Source: Luteimonas viscosa
GTDB lineage: Bacteria; Pseudomonadota; Gammaproteobacteria; Xanthomonadales; Xanthomonadaceae
Assembly: GCF_008244685.1 (NCBI RefSeq)
Contig: NZ_VTFT01000002.1
Location: 186,001 to 250,000 of the forward strand
Direction of reading: 5' to 3'
DNA length: 64,000 nt
Each line of letters starts with the position of its first letter. The stretch's first letter is position 1. The notes beneath the pieces were generated by a model. It was not told the origin of the DNA. It saw only the letters and a program-made list of their open reading frames with translations, and made no database searches. Of the stretch, positions 24,445 to 32,878 are shown piece after piece. A program made the position numbers and the translations under genes.

Positions 24445-26724
24445 ATGAAGCGCGCCAGTTCCCGTCTCCGCACCCGTCCCGTCCTGTCCGGACTGCTCGC
24501 CGCCGCACTGGCCGCGCCGATCGCATGGGCCGCCCCGCCGCCGCCGGGGACCTCCGCCGGCGACCTCGCCGCGGAACGCGCCTTCGTCGACGCGCTGATG
24601 GCCCGGATGACGCTGGCGGAAAAGCTCGGCCAGCTCAACCAGCCGCCGGCCGTGGGCAACAACACCGGTCCCGCGGCGATGGCCGGCAGCGAGGACCAGG
24701 TGCGCAGCGGCGCGATCGGCTCCTGGCTCGGCACCCACGGCGCAGAGCTGACCTGTCGCCTGCAGCGCATCGCGGTAGAGGAGTCGCGGCTCGGCATCCC
24801 GTTGCTGTACGCCTACGACGTGATCCACGGCATGCGCACCACGTTCCCGGTGCCGCTGGGGGAAGCCTCGAGCTTCGATCCGGACGAGGCGCGCAACGCC
24901 GCGCGGGTGGCCGCGGTGGAAGCGACCGCGCACGGCGTGCACTGGACCTATGCGCCGATGGTCGACATCGCCCGCGACCCGCGCTGGGGTCGCGTGGTGG
25001 AAGGCGCCGGCGAGGACCCGTACCTCGGCGCCGTGTTCGCCGCCGCGCGCGTGCGCGGCTTCCAGGGCGACGACCTCGCCGCGCCGGACACCCTGCTCGC
25101 CACCGCCAAGCACTTCGTCGGCTACGGCGCGGCCGAGGGCGGGCGCGACTACAACATCGCCGAGATCCCCGAGCGCACCCTGCGCGAGGTCTACCTGCCG
25201 CCGTTCGAGGCCGCCGTCGACGCCGGCGCGCAGTCGATCATGGCTGCCTTCAACGAGGTGGGCGGGGTGCCGATGCACGCGCACAAGCCGCTGATACAGG
25301 ACCTGCTGCGCGCGCAGTGGGGCTGGGACGGCGTGCTGGTCAGCGACTACACCGGCGTGCTGGAACTGGTGGAACACGGCGTGGCCGCCGACCGCGAAGC
25401 GGCCGGGCGCCTCGGCCTCGCCGCCGGCGTGGACGTGGACATGGTCAGCAACATCTACCTGAAGGACCTGCCCGCCGCGGTCGAGGCCGGCCGCGTGCCG
25501 ATGGCGGAGGTGGATGCCTCGGTGCGGCGGGTGCTCAACGCCAAGTTCCGCCTCGGCCTGTTCGAGGATCCGTACCGCTACTGCAAGGATCCCGCGCGCC
25601 AGCAGGCGATGACGCTCACCCCCGAACATCGCGCCGCGGCGCGCCGGATGGCGCAGAAGTCGATGGTGCTGCTGGAGAACGAAGGCGAGGTGCTGCCGCT
25701 GTCGAAGTCGCTCGGCACGCTCGCGGTGATCGGTCCGCTGGCCGACGAGCCGTGGGCCATGCTCGGCAACTGGGTGGGCATCGGCCGTCCGCAGGACGCG
25801 GTGACGCCGCTCGCGGCGCTGAAACAGGCGCTCGGTGATCGCACGAAGCTGGTGGTCGCCAAGGGCGCCGACATCGACAGCGACGACACTTCGGGGTTCG
25901 AGCGGGCGGTGCGCGCCGCCCGCTCGGCGGATGCGGTGGTGATGTTCCTCGGCGAGCACCCGGAAATGAGCGCGGAAGCCAACAACCGCACCTCGCTCGA
26001 CCTGCCGGGCGTGCAGGAGCAACTGGCGCTGGCGGTGGCCGCCACCGGCAAGCCCGTCGTCGTGGTGCTGCTCAACGGCCGGCCGCTCTCGACCGGCGCG
26101 CTGCAGGGCGAGGTGCCGGCGATCCTCGAAGCCTGGTTCCCTGGCATCGAGGGCGGCAACGCGATCGTCGACGTGCTGTTCGGCGACGTGAATCCCTCCG
26201 GCAAGCTGCCGGTGACGGTGCCGCGCAACGTGGGCCAGGTCCCGATCTACTACGCGCATCGCAACACCGGCCGCCCGCCGGACAAGGACAACAAGTACAC
26301 GAGCAAGTACATCGACGTGCCGTGGACGCCGCTGTATCCGTTCGGCCACGGGCTGAGCTACACCACGTTCCGCTACGACCCGCCGGCCGTGGCGCGCGCC
26401 ACGCTTCCGGGCGACGACCTGGCGCAACAGGTCAGTGTGCGCGTCACCAACACAGGCAAGCGCGCCGGCACCGAGGTGGTGCAGCTGTACGTACGCGACG
26501 ACGTCGCCAGCGTCACCCGGCCGGTGCGCCAGCTGCGCGGATTCCGGCGTGTCGAACTGCAGCCGGGCGAATCGCGCGTGGTCACGTTCGAACTCGGCCA
26601 CGACGATTTCGCCATGTACGACCTCGACATGAAGCGGGTGGTGGAGCCGGGCACGTTCACCGTGTTCGCCGGTGGTGACTCGCAGGCCTCGCAGTCGGCG
26701 CGGTTCGAGGTGGAGGCGCCGTGA
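24445..26724 (+). CDS. bglX: Exported GH3 beta-glucosidase (BglX-like)
   Basis: A 759-residue glycoside hydrolase family 3 enzyme with a signal peptide (SGLLAAALAAPIAWA). The N-terminal TIM-barrel includes KHFVGYGAAEGGRDYN and the nucleophile region GVLVSDYTGVLELVEHG (Asp301). The alpha/beta sandwich and a C-terminal fibronectin-III-like domain (LPGDDLAQQVSVRVTNTGKRAG to the end) complete a standard BglX layout. It should release glucose from beta-gluco-oligosaccharides in the periplasm. The operator at 24403 and the nearby LacI gene indicate induction by a glucoside. Preference for beta-1,2 linkage (sophorose-type) is an inference from the GH144-type neighbour. Confidence 0.92.
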   Translation: MKRASSRLRTRPVLSGLLAAALAAPIAWAAPPPPGTSAGDLAAERAFVDALMARMTLAEKLGQLNQPPAVGNNTGPAAMAGSEDQVRSGAIGSWLGTHGAELTCRLQRIAVEESRLGIPLLYAYDVIHGMRTTFPVPLGEASSFDPDEARNAARVAAVEATAHGVHWTYAPMVDIARDPRWGRVVEGAGEDPYLGAVFAAARVRGFQGDDLAAPDTLLATAKHFVGYGAAEGGRDYNIAEIPERTLREVYLPPFEAAVDAGAQSIMAAFNEVGGVPMHAHKPLIQDLLRAQWGWDGVLVSDYTGVLELVEHGVAADREAAGRLGLAAGVDVDMVSNIYLKDLPAAVEAGRVPMAEVDASVRRVLNAKFRLGLFEDPYRYCKDPARQQAMTLTPEHRAAARRMAQKSMVLLENEGEVLPLSKSLGTLAVIGPLADEPWAMLGNWVGIGRPQDAVTPLAALKQALGDRTKLVVAKGADIDSDDTSGFERAVRAARSADAVVMFLGEHPEMSAEANNRTSLDLPGVQEQLALAVAATGKPVVVVLLNGRPLSTGALQGEVPAILEAWFPGIEGGNAIVDVLFGDVNPSGKLPVTVPRNVGQVPIYYAHRNTGRPPDKDNKYTSKYIDVPWTPLYPFGHGLSYTTFRYDPPAVARATLPGDDLAQQVSVRVTNTGKRAGTEVVQLYVRDDVASVTRPVRQLRGFRRVELQPGESRVVTFELGHDDFAMYDLDMKRVVEPGTFTVFAGGDSQASQSARFEVEAP

Positions 26725-26851
26725 GCGCGGGCCGCGGTCGGGCCTTGCCGGCGTCGGAGCGGCCCCCGCGGCGATACCGCTGCAAGGCATGGATGCGGCG
26801 TTCCGGATTGCTGCAATGCAGCGCAAACCGGCCATTCTTTGCAGCCTGCGC

Positions 26852-26865
26852 TGGAAACGATTACA
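26852..26865. promoter_or_regulatory. LacI-type operator, regulon 2, site 2 (autoregulatory)
   Basis: TGGAAACGATTACA, 31-45 bp before the GTG start of the lacI gene. Confidence 0.78.
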
Positions 26866-26896
26866 TTCCGCGCGACCGGGAACCTTGGAGGGCGGG

Positions 26897-27910
26897 GTGA
26901 GCGTCACCATCAAAGACGTTGCACGACGCGCGAATGTCTCGGTGGCAACGGTTTCGCGCGCCCTGAACGGCCATCAGAACGTCGCCGAGGCGGTGCGCGA
27001 GCGGGTGCTGCGCATTGCCGACGAGCTGCGCTACAGCCCGCATCACGCGGCCCGCAGCCTGAGCAGCCGGCGCACCCAGACCATCGGCGTGGTGTTGCCG
27101 GACCTGTACGGGGAATTCTTTTCCGAACTGATGCGCGGCATCGACCAGGTCGCGCGCGAACGCGGCCTGCATCTGCTGGTGTCGAGCTACCACGGCAATC
27201 CCCGCGAGCAGGGCGTGGCGCTGCGCACGATGCGCGGGCGGGTCGACGGGCTGCTGCTGATGTCGCCATTCGCCGAGGGGGCGGACGCGCTTGCCGGCGA
27301 CCTCCCGCCGACCATGCCGGCGGTGCTGATGAACTCGGCGCTCACGCCCGGCGTGCATGCCTCGGTCGGCATCGACAACCACGGCGGCGCCATGGCGATG
27401 ATGCGCCACCTGCTGCAGGCCGGGCACCGGCGCATCGCCTTCATCGGCGGCCCCGACGACAATTTCGATGCCCGCGAACGCCTGCGCGGCTATCGCGACG
27501 CGCTTGCGGAAGGCGCGCCCGGCATCGAGCCCCGGGTGCTGGCGGGCGACTTCGACGAGGCCTCCGGGCACCGTGCCGGGCAGGCGCTGCTGGCGGCCGC
27601 AGAACGACCGGATGCGGTCTTCGCCGCCAACGACATGATGGCCCTGGGATGCCTGTTCGCGCTGAGCCAGGCGGGCCTGCGCGTGCCCGACGACATCGCG
27701 CTCGCCGGTTTCGACGACATTCCGCTTTCGCGGTACGTACACCCGCCGCTCACGACCATGCGCGTGGAGATTGCCGAACTGGGGGCGCGCGCGATCGGAA
27801 CCCTGCTCGATCCGGACGCCGGGGCTCCGGGGGGGGCTCGGCGACACGAACTGCTGACCCCGGAACTCGTCGTAAGAAGGTCCAGTGGCGTGAATGCCGG
27901 TGCCACATAG
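26897..27910 (+). CDS. LacI-family transcriptional regulator of the beta-glucan regulon
   Basis: A 337-residue repressor with the HTH TIKDVARRANVSVATVSRAL, hinge HHAARSLSSRRTQTIGVVLP, and ligand domain (FIGGPDDNFDARERLRGYRDAL, VFAANDMMALGCLFAL, IALAGFDDIPLSRYVHPPLTT). The GTG at 26897 is used because GGAGG lies 5 nt upstream and the HTH starts immediately. It is 172 bp after the GH3 gene and has its own operator, so it is autoregulated. The same operator type recurs at 32.8 and 49.9 kb, making this protein the best candidate regulator of all four promoters. Confidence 0.92.
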   Translation: MSVTIKDVARRANVSVATVSRALNGHQNVAEAVRERVLRIADELRYSPHHAARSLSSRRTQTIGVVLPDLYGEFFSELMRGIDQVARERGLHLLVSSYHGNPREQGVALRTMRGRVDGLLLMSPFAEGADALAGDLPPTMPAVLMNSALTPGVHASVGIDNHGGAMAMMRHLLQAGHRRIAFIGGPDDNFDARERLRGYRDALAEGAPGIEPRVLAGDFDEASGHRAGQALLAAAERPDAVFAANDMMALGCLFALSQAGLRVPDDIALAGFDDIPLSRYVHPPLTTMRVEIAELGARAIGTLLDPDAGAPGGARRHELLTPELVVRRSSGVNAGAT

Positions 27911-27930
27911 ACGCTCAGAGACTCCGACTC

Positions 27931-28047
27931 ATGAAAAAAGCGAACACCAAGTCGCAGGAAGCGCGATCGCCCGCAGAGGTGAGGCACATGCAGGACTTCG
28001 GAAATTTCCCAAATTCGAGTATCGCCCTGGGAGGGGCATCGACATGA
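27931..28047 (+). CDS. Possible 38-codon leader ORF translationally coupled to the TBDR
   Basis: An ATG at 27931 opens a 38-residue frame (MKKANTKSQEARSPAEVRHM at its start) whose TGA overlaps the TBDR start as ATGA (28044-28047). The lysine-rich beginning and exact stop-start overlap suggest a coupling leader, but the ribosome site is poor and no homologue is known to me. The palindrome GGAAATTTCC (27998-28007) lies inside it. Confidence 0.35.
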   Translation: MKKANTKSQEARSPAEVRHMQDFGNFPNSSIALGGAST

Positions 28048-31000
28048 ACCGCAAGACCTTCGCACCCCGCAGGATCGAACGCAGCATCTTGGCGGGCGCG
28101 CTCGCAAGTTGCCTTGTATTGACAGCGACGGTGGCCAACGCGCAGAGCGCAAGTTCGACGTTGCGCGGCCGCGTAGCCGGTGCCGATGGAGGGACCACCG
28201 TCACGGCGGTCAATACGGCGGACGGTAGCGTCCGTCGCACGCAGACCAACGCCGACGGCAGCTACACCCTGGTCGGCCTTGCGCCAGGCACCTACACCGT
28301 GGAAGCGGAAGGAGCGTCTCCGCAGACCGTGCGGTTGCAGGTGGCTTCCACAGCCACCCTGAACCTGTCGGCTGACACCGGGGTGGCGGAGACGCCGGTC
28401 GCGGGTGACGCGACAGACCTCGACGCCGTCGTCGTTACGGCACCGGCGCTGCAGGAGGTGAATACGTCCGAGGTCGGGAAGTTCGTCTCCCTGCGGGAGA
28501 TCCAGAACGTGCCGCAGACCTCGCGCAACTTCCTCGAATTCGCCGATGCGGTGCCCGGGATGATCTTCGAGCGCGATGGAAATGGGCGCACATCGCTCAA
28601 GGGCGGTGCTCAGAACACCAGTTCGACCAATCTTTACATCGATGGTGTCGGCCAGAAGAGCTACGTCAAGAAGGGTGGGGTGGCCGGGCAGTTCGACAGC
28701 GCGGGCAACCCGTTTCCGCAGATGGCGATCGGCGAGTACAAGGTCATCACCTCCAACTACAAGGCCGAGTACGGCCAGATTTCAAGTGCCGCAGTGACTG
28801 CGGTTACGCGATCCGGCAGCAATCAGCTCGAGGGAGAAGTGTTCTACCGCTTCACCGACGAGGGCATGCGCGAGAGGACGCCGGCGGAGGAAGTGAGTGG
28901 CGAGGACAAGGAGAAAAGCAAGGAAACCGAGTCCGGCATCGCGGTGGGAGGCCCGCTGATCGAGGACAAGCTGCACTTCTTCGTCGCACTCGAGAAAAAG
29001 GAGTTCTCCCTCCCGACCGCGGTCGTACCGGGCGTGGTGGGGACTCCGGAGATCATCGCGCAGCTGCCGGCCGACGTTCAAAGGGAGTTCGGCCCCACGA
29101 CGCAGCCGTTCGATGAATTCCTGGTGTTCGCGAAGATCGACTGGAACGTCACCGACAACGATCGCATCGCATTCTCCGCCCAGCGCAGGGACGAAGAGAC
29201 GGTGGGCAACGTAGGCAACCAGAACGCCTACTCCCACGGCATCTATACCGACAACTATGATCATCGCAACAGCCTGCGGTGGGAGCATAGCGCCGACCGC
29301 TGGTTCAACGAGGTGCTGCTGACCAGCGAGAAGTCCTTCAACAACCCGGTGCCGATCACGTTCGGCAACGGCTTCCTGTACCGCACCCCGGATGGTGTCA
29401 ACGATCAGCCAGTGATCCAGGTCGGCGGCGGAGACCCGCGCGCCGGGCAGATCAAGGGCCAGGAAGGCTGGTCGATCGAGGACAATCTCACATTCATCGA
29501 CATCGAGGCGGCGGGCTACCACACCATCAAGATGGGCGCCCGCTACAAGAGCGTCGACCTTTACGCGGCCGACGCGCTCAATGCCAATCCGCAGTTCGCC
29601 TATATCCTCGGCTCGGGTTTTCCGACCGACCAGCCTTACCAGGCGATCTTCGCCAAGCCCGTCACCGGAATCGGAAGCATCGCTCCCAGCGTCGAGACGA
29701 CTTCGAAGCAGTATGGCCTGTACATCCAGGACGACTGGCAGGTCAACGACCACCTGATCCTCAACATCGGTCTGCGGTGGGACTACGAAGAGGTTCCGGC
29801 ATACCTCGACTTCGTGACGCCCTCGAACGTGATCGACGCCCTGAGTGCGCAAGATCCGAACGCGCCCGCAGGACAGACCTATGCGGACTCGCTACGTGCC
29901 GGTGGCGTCGACGTCAACGACTACATCAGCACCGGTGACAACCGCGAGGCCTTCAAGGACGCTTGGCAGCCACGCCTGGGCTTCTCGTACGATCTCGGCG
30001 CGGACCAGAAGCATGTGCTGTACGGCGGGGCCGGCCGCTCCTACGACCGCAACCTGTACGATTTCCTGCAGCTGGAGGTGACGAAGTCGGCGCTTCCGCA
30101 GTTGACGATCAACTTCCGCGACCCCGAGACGGGTGAGTGCTATCGAGATCGTGACCCGTGCTTCGACTGGGATCCGAGTTACCTCGACGGCATCGAGAAC
30201 CTCCAGGCGCTCGTGTCCGCGACCAATCAGGGCGTCGAGGTCGACCTGATGAACAACGACCTGAAGACGCCGTATTCCGACCAGTTCAGTCTCGGCATGC
30301 GCAACACGCTGGGGCAATGGCTGACGGATGCGGCAGTGACCCGGATAGAAAGCCACGACGGGTTCGCATTCAGGCTCGGCAACCGCTACCCCAGCGGCGA
30401 TTTCTTTCAGAACGGCAGCCAGCCCTGGGGCAACGGGGTGCCGGGTTTCGGCGCGCTGATCATCGGGGACAACGGTATCGAAACCACATCCACGCAACTG
30501 CTGCTGTCGGCGCAGAAGCCCTACAGCCGAAATTCCGGGTGGGGCACGAGCTTCGCGTATACCTATACCGACGCGGAGCAGAACCGGGACATCAACGAGC
30601 ATTACTCATTCGATTTCGCGGATCTGAGCGACTACCCCGTACTCGTGTCGAACTCGGTACCCAGGCACCGGTTCGTCGCGACTGGCACGCTGGATGGCTT
30701 CTGGGGCATCACGTTCGGCGGCAAGTTCGTGCTCGCCACGCCGACGCCGGTGTACAGCAGCACATGCCTCGCAGACGGAGTGCCGACGCCGGATGGCGGC
30801 CCGCGCTGCAGGCCGGCTGCCACCGAACCGGAGGGGACGTGGGGATATCGCAGCCTGGACCTCCAGGCAACCAAGGAGTTCGACGTGGATGGCGTGCGGT
30901 TCTATGGCCGCCTCGACCTGCTGAACGTATTCAACTGGGCCAACTACACGAGCGTGGTCGTAACCGATAATCGGGACGGCAGCATTTCCGCAGAGTACCT

Positions 31001-31064
31001 CGAAGGCGGCAACATCACGGGGCTCCCGCGAACGGTGAAGTTGGAATTCGGGATGCGTTTCTGA
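28044..31064 (+). CDS. TonB-dependent receptor with N-terminal carboxypeptidase-regulatory-like domain (copy 2)
   Basis: A 1006-residue Oar-type TBDR. A signal peptide ends in TVANAQS. A CarboxypepD_reg-like beta-sandwich spans about residues 32-110 (STLRGRVAGADGGTTVTAVN, GSYTLVGLAPGTYTVEAEG). The plug follows (VGKFVSLREIQNVPQTSRNF, LKGGAQNTSSTNLYIDGVGQ) and then a beta-barrel ending in KLEFGMRF. GGGAGGGG precedes the ATG at 28044. It lies 133 bp after the lacI gene and has no operator copy of its own, so it is probably co-transcribed with lacI. Role inferred: import of the glucan oligosaccharide handled by the surrounding enzymes. Confidence 0.92.
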   Translation: MNRKTFAPRRIERSILAGALASCLVLTATVANAQSASSTLRGRVAGADGGTTVTAVNTADGSVRRTQTNADGSYTLVGLAPGTYTVEAEGASPQTVRLQVASTATLNLSADTGVAETPVAGDATDLDAVVVTAPALQEVNTSEVGKFVSLREIQNVPQTSRNFLEFADAVPGMIFERDGNGRTSLKGGAQNTSSTNLYIDGVGQKSYVKKGGVAGQFDSAGNPFPQMAIGEYKVITSNYKAEYGQISSAAVTAVTRSGSNQLEGEVFYRFTDEGMRERTPAEEVSGEDKEKSKETESGIAVGGPLIEDKLHFFVALEKKEFSLPTAVVPGVVGTPEIIAQLPADVQREFGPTTQPFDEFLVFAKIDWNVTDNDRIAFSAQRRDEETVGNVGNQNAYSHGIYTDNYDHRNSLRWEHSADRWFNEVLLTSEKSFNNPVPITFGNGFLYRTPDGVNDQPVIQVGGGDPRAGQIKGQEGWSIEDNLTFIDIEAAGYHTIKMGARYKSVDLYAADALNANPQFAYILGSGFPTDQPYQAIFAKPVTGIGSIAPSVETTSKQYGLYIQDDWQVNDHLILNIGLRWDYEEVPAYLDFVTPSNVIDALSAQDPNAPAGQTYADSLRAGGVDVNDYISTGDNREAFKDAWQPRLGFSYDLGADQKHVLYGGAGRSYDRNLYDFLQLEVTKSALPQLTINFRDPETGECYRDRDPCFDWDPSYLDGIENLQALVSATNQGVEVDLMNNDLKTPYSDQFSLGMRNTLGQWLTDAAVTRIESHDGFAFRLGNRYPSGDFFQNGSQPWGNGVPGFGALIIGDNGIETTSTQLLLSAQKPYSRNSGWGTSFAYTYTDAEQNRDINEHYSFDFADLSDYPVLVSNSVPRHRFVATGTLDGFWGITFGGKFVLATPTPVYSSTCLADGVPTPDGGPRCRPAATEPEGTWGYRSLDLQATKEFDVDGVRFYGRLDLLNVFNWANYTSVVVTDNRDGSISAEYLEGGNITGLPRTVKLEFGMRF

Positions 31065-31153
31065 ATCGATGACGTCACGGCCGATGCGGTGGAGGCGCGG
31101 CAGTTTCGGCTGTCGCGTCCCGGCCTTCGACAGCGTTTACGGGGAGGATGCGG

Positions 31154-32713
31154 ATGTCCGCAAGCGCGGTGCGCGACATCGTGGTCGTGGGGGGCGGCAC
31201 CGCGGGCTGGATGGCCGCCGCGGCCTTCGTTCGTGTCCTGGGCGAGTCTTGCAGCGTGCGGCTCGTGGAATCCGAGGCGATCGGCACCGTCGGGGTCGGC
31301 GAGGCCACGGTTCCGCATATCAAGGCCTTCAACAACCTGCTGCAGATCGACGAGGCCGACTTCGTCCGCAACACCCAGGGCACGTTCAAACTCGGCATAC
31401 AGTTCGTAGACTGGCTGCGGGAGGGGACAACTTATGTCCACGGTTTCGGCACGGAAATCGGCCGCAACCTCGGACTGCTGCCTTTCCATCACTACTGGAC
31501 GAAGGCGTACCAGCGGGGGCGGGCCCGGAGCATCGGCTGCTATTCGCTGAACACACTCGCGGCGGAACGTGGCAGGTTCATGGTGTCGGCCGACGACGCG
31601 CCGGCGGGGTCGCCGCTTTCCAACATCGCCTATGCGTATCACTTCGATGCGGCGCTGTATGCGCGCTACCTGCGCGCATACGCCGAGCGAAGGGGCGCAC
31701 GGCGGACAGAAGGTCTGGTAAGGGAGGTCCTGCTCGATTCCGGAAGCGGGCACGTTACGGCGTTGCGACTGGAGTCCGGCGAGGAGATCGGTGGAGACCT
31801 CTTCATCGATTGCTCCGGCTTCCGGGGTTTGCTCATCGGCGAAGCGCTGGGCACGTCTTACGAAGACTTCTCGCATTGGCTTCCGTGCGATCGCGCGTGG
31901 GCGGTGCCGAGCGGGAACGTCGGGTCGCCCACGCCCTACACGCGATCCACCGCGCGTGCCGCCGGATGGCAGTGGAGGATTCCGCTGCAGAACCGCACCG
32001 GCAACGGCTACGTGTATTGCAGCCGCCATGTCAGCGACGACGAAGCGGCGGCGACCCTGCTGGCCAACCTTGATGGACCGGCGCTGGGCGATCCGCGACC
32101 ACTGCGCTTCAATACCGGTCGAAGATCTTCCTGCTGGCAACGCAATGTGATCGCGCTGGGGCTATCGAGTGGGTTCATGGAGCCGCTGGAGTCAACCAGC
32201 ATCCACCTGATCCAATCCGGCATCTCCAAACTTCTGGAAATGTTTCCCCGCGAAGGGTTCAACCCTGTTCTGGCGCGCAAGTACAATGCGCGGCTGGCGT
32301 TCGAGTTCGACAGGATCCGTGATTTTCTGGTACTGCACTACTACGCCAACCGACGCGACGAACCGTTCTGGAAAGAGTGCCGCCATATCGCGATCACGCC
32401 GGAACTGCGTGAGAAACTCGAACTGTTCCAGGACAGCGGACAGGTCTACCGCAACGGCGAGGAGATGTTCGGCGACGTTAGCTGGATCGAGGTGATGCTG
32501 GGCCAGGGAGTGATGCCGGCCGGCTATCACCCGTTGGTCGATCTGGTGCCGGAAGCGGATGTGTTCCGATTCGTCGAAGGCGTTGGCAAGACGATCTCCA
32601 ACTGTGTGGACGTGATGCCCACCCATCAGCAGTTCATCGACCGGTTCTGCCTGGCACCTGCCGACAGTCGGACCCGAACCGGCGCCGCCGGTAGCGCCGC
32701 CGTCCGCCCTTGA
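31154..32713 (+). CDS. Flavin-dependent tryptophan-halogenase-like protein (copy 2)
   Basis: A 519-residue flavoprotein with FAD motif GGGTAGWMAAAA, halogenase motif GWQWRIP, and the catalytic residues Lys79 (GTFKLGI) and Glu346 (EPLESTSI); these numbers equal those I recall for PrnA. The second ATG (31154) is preferred over 31148 because GGGGAGG abuts the first but is 6 nt from the second. It follows the TBDR by 89 bp, the same order as copy 1. It ends with the same MPTHQQFIDRFC segment as copy 1 (MPTHQQFIDRYC) and then a longer Ala/Arg-rich tail. Substrate unknown; no secondary-metabolite genes are nearby. Confidence 0.88.
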   Translation: MSASAVRDIVVVGGGTAGWMAAAAFVRVLGESCSVRLVESEAIGTVGVGEATVPHIKAFNNLLQIDEADFVRNTQGTFKLGIQFVDWLREGTTYVHGFGTEIGRNLGLLPFHHYWTKAYQRGRARSIGCYSLNTLAAERGRFMVSADDAPAGSPLSNIAYAYHFDAALYARYLRAYAERRGARRTEGLVREVLLDSGSGHVTALRLESGEEIGGDLFIDCSGFRGLLIGEALGTSYEDFSHWLPCDRAWAVPSGNVGSPTPYTRSTARAAGWQWRIPLQNRTGNGYVYCSRHVSDDEAAATLLANLDGPALGDPRPLRFNTGRRSSCWQRNVIALGLSSGFMEPLESTSIHLIQSGISKLLEMFPREGFNPVLARKYNARLAFEFDRIRDFLVLHYYANRRDEPFWKECRHIAITPELREKLELFQDSGQVYRNGEEMFGDVSWIEVMLGQGVMPAGYHPLVDLVPEADVFRFVEGVGKTISNCVDVMPTHQQFIDRFCLAPADSRTRTGAAGSAAVRP

Positions 32714-32791
32714 ACATGCGCGACTCGCCAGCCGGCTGAACCCCATCCGCAGCATGCTGCACTGCACGATCACATCCGTTTAACAATCTGT

Positions 32792-32805
32792 TGTAATCGT
32801 TTACA
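32792..32805. promoter_or_regulatory. LacI-type operator, regulon 2, site 3
   Basis: TGTAATCGTTTACA (the inverse orientation of the other three sites), 73-87 bp before the start of the GH144-type lipoprotein gene that leads the ABC-transporter operon. Confidence 0.75.
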
Positions 32806-32878
32806 TGAGTTCATGCCAGCTATGAGCTTCCAGGTCCCGTCTAGGGGGAGGTCGCTAGGCTGTCGACAGGAAAATCGC

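Noticed and set aside
28420-28800. Copy 2 TBDR considered as a fusion of two genes because of its extra N-terminal domain
   Set aside because: A carboxypeptidase-regulatory-like domain before the plug is standard in Oar-type receptors and the frame is continuous.
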